Notes under the pieces: model-generated
Database searches by the model: none
Told to the model about the DNA's origin: nothing
The model's input: only the letters and a program-made list of their open reading frames with translations
Position numbers and translations under genes: made by a program
Assembly (NCBI RefSeq): GCF_011601275.1
Contig: NZ_JAAOLY010000008.1
Span: 62,001 to 126,000, forward strand
Reading direction: 5' to 3'
Length of the DNA stretch: 64,000 nt
DNA from: Janthinobacterium lividum
GTDB lineage: Bacteria; Pseudomonadota; Gammaproteobacteria; Burkholderiales; Burkholderiaceae_D
Shown: positions 62,681 to 64,000 of the stretch, piece after piece
Numbering within the stretch: the stretch's first letter is position 1
Layout: each line of letters begins with the position of its first letter

Positions 62681-62757
62681 GCCGTGCCAGAGAGAGTGTT
62701 GTGCAATGCGGCAGCGGCGGTACGCACTGCGTACTGTAATAACGTACAGGCACAGGT

Positions 62758-62763
62758 TAAAAT
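62758..62763 (+). promoter_or_regulatory. -10 of tsaB (possible leaderless mRNA)
   Basis: TAAAAT ends 5 bases before the tsaB ATG, so transcription would start at or next to the A of ATG. No Shine-Dalgarno precedes the ATG. A weak -35 (CTGTAA-like) lies about 18 bases upstream. Confidence 0.35.
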
Positions 62764-62768
62764 ACGCC

Positions 62769-63494
62769 ATGCCTACCTTACTTCCCACCTTACTTGCTAT
62801 TGAAACGTCGTCCGAACTCGCCTCCTGCGCCTTGCTGCGCGGCGATGCCGTTCTGTCCCGCGCCTCGTCGGGCGTGCGTACCCATTCCCAGTCCATCCTG
62901 CCCATGGTGCAGGAATTGCTGGCCGAAGCGGGCGTGGCCCTGGCGGACGTGGACGCCATCGCCTACGGCTCCGGCCCTGGCTCGTTTACGGGCGTGCGCA
63001 CGGCCTGCGGCATCGCGCAAGGCTTGGCCTATGGCGCCAACCTGCCCGTCGTGCCCGTCGTGACGCTCGACGCCATGGCGCTCGCATGCCACCAGCAGCA
63101 TGGCGCGCAGCGCATCGTCACCGTGCTCGACGCCCGCATGGGCGAAGTGTACTGGGCGCAATATGATTACCAGGATGGCTTGCAGATTGTTGCGCCACCG
63201 GCCCTGAGTGCGCCTGCCGGCGTAGCGCCGCAAGGCGACGTCACCGCTTGCGGCAACGGTTTTGCGGCCTATGCCGATGCCTTGGCGACGCTGCCATGCG
63301 CCGCCAGCGCGGACGCGGCCATCATGCCGCACGCCGTGCAAGTGGCGCAGCTGGCGCGCATCGCCTTTGCGGCCGGTCAGTTCGTGACGGCGGCCGAGGC
63401 GCAGCCTTTGTACTTGCGCAACAAGATCGCCTACACGAGCGCGGAACGCCTCGACATGCAGGCCGCCAAGGCTGCTGCGGAGTCGGCACAATGA
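62769..63494 (+). CDS. tsaB: tRNA t6A modification protein TsaB
   Basis: 241 aa. ASKHA-fold partner of TsaD/TsaE in N6-threonylcarbamoyladenosine synthesis on ANN-decoding tRNAs. LLAIETSSELASCALLRGDA at the start, THSQSILPMVQELLAEAGVA, and the conserved AYGSGPGSFTGVRTACGIAQ. TsaB lacks the catalytic metal motif of TsaD. ATG 62769 is the only sensible start. ATGA overlap with rimI. Confidence 0.93.
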   Translation: MPTLLPTLLAIETSSELASCALLRGDAVLSRASSGVRTHSQSILPMVQELLAEAGVALADVDAIAYGSGPGSFTGVRTACGIAQGLAYGANLPVVPVVTLDAMALACHQQHGAQRIVTVLDARMGEVYWAQYDYQDGLQIVAPPALSAPAGVAPQGDVTACGNGFAAYADALATLPCAASADAAIMPHAVQVAQLARIAFAAGQFVTAAEAQPLYLRNKIAYTSAERLDMQAAKAAAESAQ

Positions 63495-63988
63495 GTGTAG
63501 GGGGCCAGGACAAGGACAGCGCTGCAGCTTGGGACTTGCTGCGCCTCGACTATCAGCCGATGGTGGAAGCGGACCTGTTTGAGGTGCTGGCGCTGGAACA
63601 GCGCGTGTATCCGCATCCGTGGACGCATGGCAACTTTGTCGATTCCCTCAAGAGCGGCTACCCTGGCTGGGTCTTGCGCGACGTGGATGGCACCTTGCTC
63701 GGCTACTTTTTGCTGATGCTGGTGGTCGATGAAGCGCACTTGCTGAACGTGGCCGTCGAGGGCGCCATCCAGGGACAGGGGTTGGGGCGTTTCCTGCTGA
63801 ACCAGTCCTGCGCCTGCGCGCGCCAGCTGGGCATGGAATCGATGCTGCTGGAAGTGCGTCCGTCGAACGTGCGCGCGCTCGATATTTACCAGCGTTATGG
63901 ATTTGAACAGATCGGCCGGCGTAAGGGATATTATCCTGCCGCCAATTCGCAACGTGAGGACGCCATCGTGATGCGTTATACCTTATGA
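63491..63988 (+). CDS. rimI: Ribosomal protein S18-alanine N-acetyltransferase RimI
   Basis: 165 aa GNAT enzyme. Acetyl-CoA loop: LNVAVEGAIQGQGLGRFLLN (QGQGLG), then LLEVRPSNVRALDIYQRYGF, EQIGRRKGYYP, DAIVMRYTL, the exact RimI C-terminal pattern. The N-terminal 20 residues are an extension relative to E. coli RimI (148 aa). The ATG overlaps the tsaB stop and its own stop overlaps the next ATG (ATGA). Confidence 0.92.
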   Translation: MSVGGQDKDSAAAWDLLRLDYQPMVEADLFEVLALEQRVYPHPWTHGNFVDSLKSGYPGWVLRDVDGTLLGYFLLMLVVDEAHLLNVAVEGAIQGQGLGRFLLNQSCACARQLGMESMLLEVRPSNVRALDIYQRYGFEQIGRRKGYYPAANSQREDAIVMRYTL

Positions 63989-64000
63989 GCCGCAGCGCCG
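63985..64000 (+). CDS. 5' end of next ORF, truncated by window edge
   Basis: ATGAGCCGCAGCGCCG: the ATG overlaps the rimI stop, continuing the chain of ATGA junctions. Only MSRSA is visible. In related genomes a family 4/5 uracil-DNA glycosylase gene often follows tsaB-rimI, but this cannot be tested here. Confidence 0.4.

Overview
The window is high-GC, gene-dense chromosomal DNA of a Gram-negative betaproteobacterium. Family content and gene order point to Burkholderiales/Oxalobacteraceae, most likely Janthinobacterium or a close relative: a split dapC-dapD-arsC-dapE-prmB cluster, an MdtABC/Mux-type efflux operon, YheS-type ABC-F, TsaB-RimI, and a REP-like GTAGGTCGGATTAG palindrome. The genus call is inference from family knowledge; no database search was made. 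I saw no rRNA, tRNA, CRISPR array, insertion sequence or phage.

Layout. 1-3.6 kb: two outer-membrane proteins (one MipA/OmpV) divergent from an RstA/RstB-like two-component pair, with phased direct repeats in the shared promoter region. 3.6-15.5 kb: mostly transporters and their regulators (RhtA with an Lrp regulator, a DHA2 MFS pump with a LysR regulator, another MFS pump, a YeeE-type sulfur transporter, a sodium:solute symporter), a cysteine-free glutaredoxin homologue, SppA and a GNAT acetyltransferase. 15.9-25.1 kb: a four-gene RND efflux operon, every junction a 4-base stop/start overlap. 25.2-32.1 kb: a CheB-CheR-PAS protein coupled to a three-PAS histidine kinase, then an S46 dipeptidyl-peptidase.

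32.3-38.7 kb: a type VI secretion accessory cassette (VgrG with a TTR-like tail, a phospholipase D effector, a Sel1-repeat lipoprotein as likely immunity) with an unannotated 38-codon ORF fitted exactly between effector and immunity gene. 38.9-42.2 kb: poorly characterised genes and a TetR/DUF2867 divergent pair. 42.5-46 kb: a vitamin uptake module. A TPP riboswitch precedes a TonB-dependent receptor that converges on a PnuC-family transporter and a NadR-like small-molecule kinase, suggesting thiamine capture, transport and trapping. 46-48.2 kb: YqhD, a ferritin-like protein resembling encapsulated ferritin but lacking its iron ligands, and an orphan Imm26-like protein. 48.2-54.1 kb: EnvZ/OmpR with an OmpR-like site in front, a small secreted protein, a FapA/DUF342 protein, ArfB and an orphan CheW. 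54.2-64 kb: housekeeping genes (YheS-like ABC-F, PrmB, DapE, an ArsC-like protein, an FAD monooxygenase, DapD, DapC, then divergent TsaB-RimI and the first codons of another gene).

The items I would look at first are the iron-ligand-less EncFtn-like protein, the small ORF joining the T6SS effector and immunity genes, the thiamine module with its unassigned kinase, the cysteine-less glutaredoxin, and the S46 peptidase with an atypical residue at its specificity position.
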